NCBI GenBank assembly: GCA_021786455.1
Contig: JAJYNF010000158.1
Coordinates: forward strand, 1-6,506
Direction of reading: 5' to 3'
DNA length: 6,506 nt
From: Acidobacteriota bacterium
GTDB lineage: Bacteria; Acidobacteriota; Terriglobia; UBA7540
The notes beneath the pieces were generated by a model. The model made no database searches. It worked only from the letters and a program-made list of their open reading frames with translations, and was not told where the DNA came from. The position numbers and the translations under genes were made by a program. Shown piece by piece: positions 5,751 to 6,506 of this stretch (position 1 is the first letter of the stretch; each line of letters starts with the position of its first letter).

Positions 5751-6506
5751 TCAGCGGTGATTCCGGGTAAACTCCACCAGCCGTGTCAGGACGCGGGCTG
5801 CTGCGCCAGAATCAATTGCTTCTTCCGCCAACCCGACCCCTTCTTGCCAGTTGCCCGCTCGTTCTGCCGCCACCAGCGCCGCCGCCGTGTTAGCCAACAC
5901 GCAATCACGGGCCGGGCCGCGTTCTCCTTCCAACACTCGTCGCAACAAGCGCGCATTATCCGCCGGGTTGCCGCCGACAAGCTGTGCCGCGTCCGCCCGC
6001 GCCAACCCGAAATCTTCCGGGAAAATTTCGCCTGTCTTCACGCCTTCTGAGTTGAGCTCGGACAGGCGGGTAGGCCCGCTGATTGTGATTTCATCCATCC
6101 CGTCGGAGGCGGCCACCACCAAGGCGCGCCGCACCCCTACCGCGCCTAACGCTTCAGCCATCATTTCGGTGCGCGCGGAATCGTAAACGCCGGCGAGCTG
6201 CATGGAAGCTCCTAGAGGATTAGTCAGCGGACCGAGCAGGTTAAAAATGGTTTTCGATTTGATTCTCCGCCGCGCCGGCATCACGTGCTTCATGGCCAAG
6301 TGCAGATGCGGCGCAAACAGGAAAACGATTCCCACTTTGTCGAGGCAGGCGGGAATGTGGTCAAGCGGCAAATTGATTTCCACACCCAACGCCTCCAACA
6401 CGTCCGCACTGCCCGCCCGGCTGGAGATGGATCGGTTGCCGTGCTTGGCCACGCGCGCTCGCGCCCCCGCCGCCACCAGCGCCGCCGCCGTGGACACGTT
6501 GAATGT
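5751..6506 (-). CDS. trpD: Anthranilate phosphoribosyltransferase, partial (N-terminus beyond the window)
   Basis: The frame is open from the window edge, leaving 251 residues of a usual roughly 340; about 90 N-terminal residues, including the GTGGD motif, are missing. The GTG at 6497 is internal, because TFN just before it continues the family motif (N-V-S-T-A). TrpD joins anthranilate to phosphoribosyl pyrophosphate, the second committed step of tryptophan synthesis. The fragment shows FNVSTAAALVAAG, VAKHGNRS (phosphate and PRPP binding), SRAGSADVLEALG, the anthranilate-site region RRIKSKTIFNLLGPLTNPL, and the metal-binding Asp-Glu in DGMDEITISGP. All are intact, so the enzyme is probably active. 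The stop is followed 13 bases later by the secreted GH18-like gene on the same strand. trpG lies beyond that gene on the opposite strand, so the two trp genes are not in one operon here. Confidence 0.95.
   Translation of the reverse strand, partial: TFNVSTAAALVAAGARARVAKHGNRSISSRAGSADVLEALGVEINLPLDHIPACLDKVGIVFLFAPHLHLAMKHVMPARRRIKSKTIFNLLGPLTNPLGASMQLAGVYDSARTEMMAEALGAVGVRRALVVAASDGMDEITISGPTRLSELNSEGVKTGEIFPEDFGLARADAAQLVGGNPADNARLLRRVLEGERGPARDCVLANTAAALVAAERAGNWQEGVGLAEEAIDSGAAARVLTRLVEFTRNHR

Noticed and set aside
4781..5770. 329-codon plus-strand frame
   Set aside because: It lies antisense to the secreted GH18-like gene, is rich in Arg and shows no domain pattern, whereas the minus frame has a signal peptide and ordered barrel strands.
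5751..6497. trpD starting at the GTG at 6497
   Set aside because: The family motif continues upstream of it to the window edge, so this is an internal valine and the gene is simply cut by the window.

Overview
The window is about 6.5 kb of moderately GC-rich bacterial chromosome. The gene set and the protein style suggest a soil-type lineage, with Acidobacteriota as the best guess. The main pointers are the Xre regulator with the MLRCYISRVENG recognition segment and the tandem PilZ protein with a central CxxC pair. This assignment rests on recalled family resemblance, not on a search, and is tentative. There are no tRNAs, rRNAs, insertion sequences, CRISPR arrays or phage genes.

Layout. Positions 1-659 (minus) hold the N-terminal two thirds of a UDP-glucose 4-epimerase (galE), cut by the window edge, with a promoter candidate upstream. 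Positions 769-1149 (minus) encode a stand-alone response-regulator receiver domain whose conserved lysine position is changed. Positions 1486-1866 (minus) encode a small Xre/Cro-type DNA-binding protein with a strong ribosome binding site and a palindrome upstream. Positions 2132-2965 (minus) encode a protein with two PilZ domains around a four-cysteine insert. These four genes share a strand but are separated by gaps of roughly 110 to 340 bases, so each is probably transcribed on its own.

The second half belongs to tryptophan synthesis plus one unusual neighbour. trpG (3229-3807, plus) encodes the glutamine amidotransferase subunit of anthranilate synthase. It runs divergently from the PilZ gene and convergently towards the gene at 3833-5737 (minus). 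That gene encodes a large secreted protein with an N-terminal carbohydrate-binding-like beta-sandwich and a GH18-like TIM barrel. It lies 13 bases downstream of trpD (5751-6506, minus, N-terminus cut by the window edge), so the two are probably co-transcribed. trpG and trpD would supply and use anthranilate in consecutive steps, yet they lie on opposite strands with the secreted protein between them.

The places most worth a second look are the short region before trpG, the secreted GH18-like protein and its link to trpD, and the PilZ-CxxC-PilZ protein. The trpG leader has a perfect 7-bp inverted repeat touching a perfect TATAAT, followed by a six-codon overlapping ORF that contains a Trp codon. 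No multi-gene novel system is evident.
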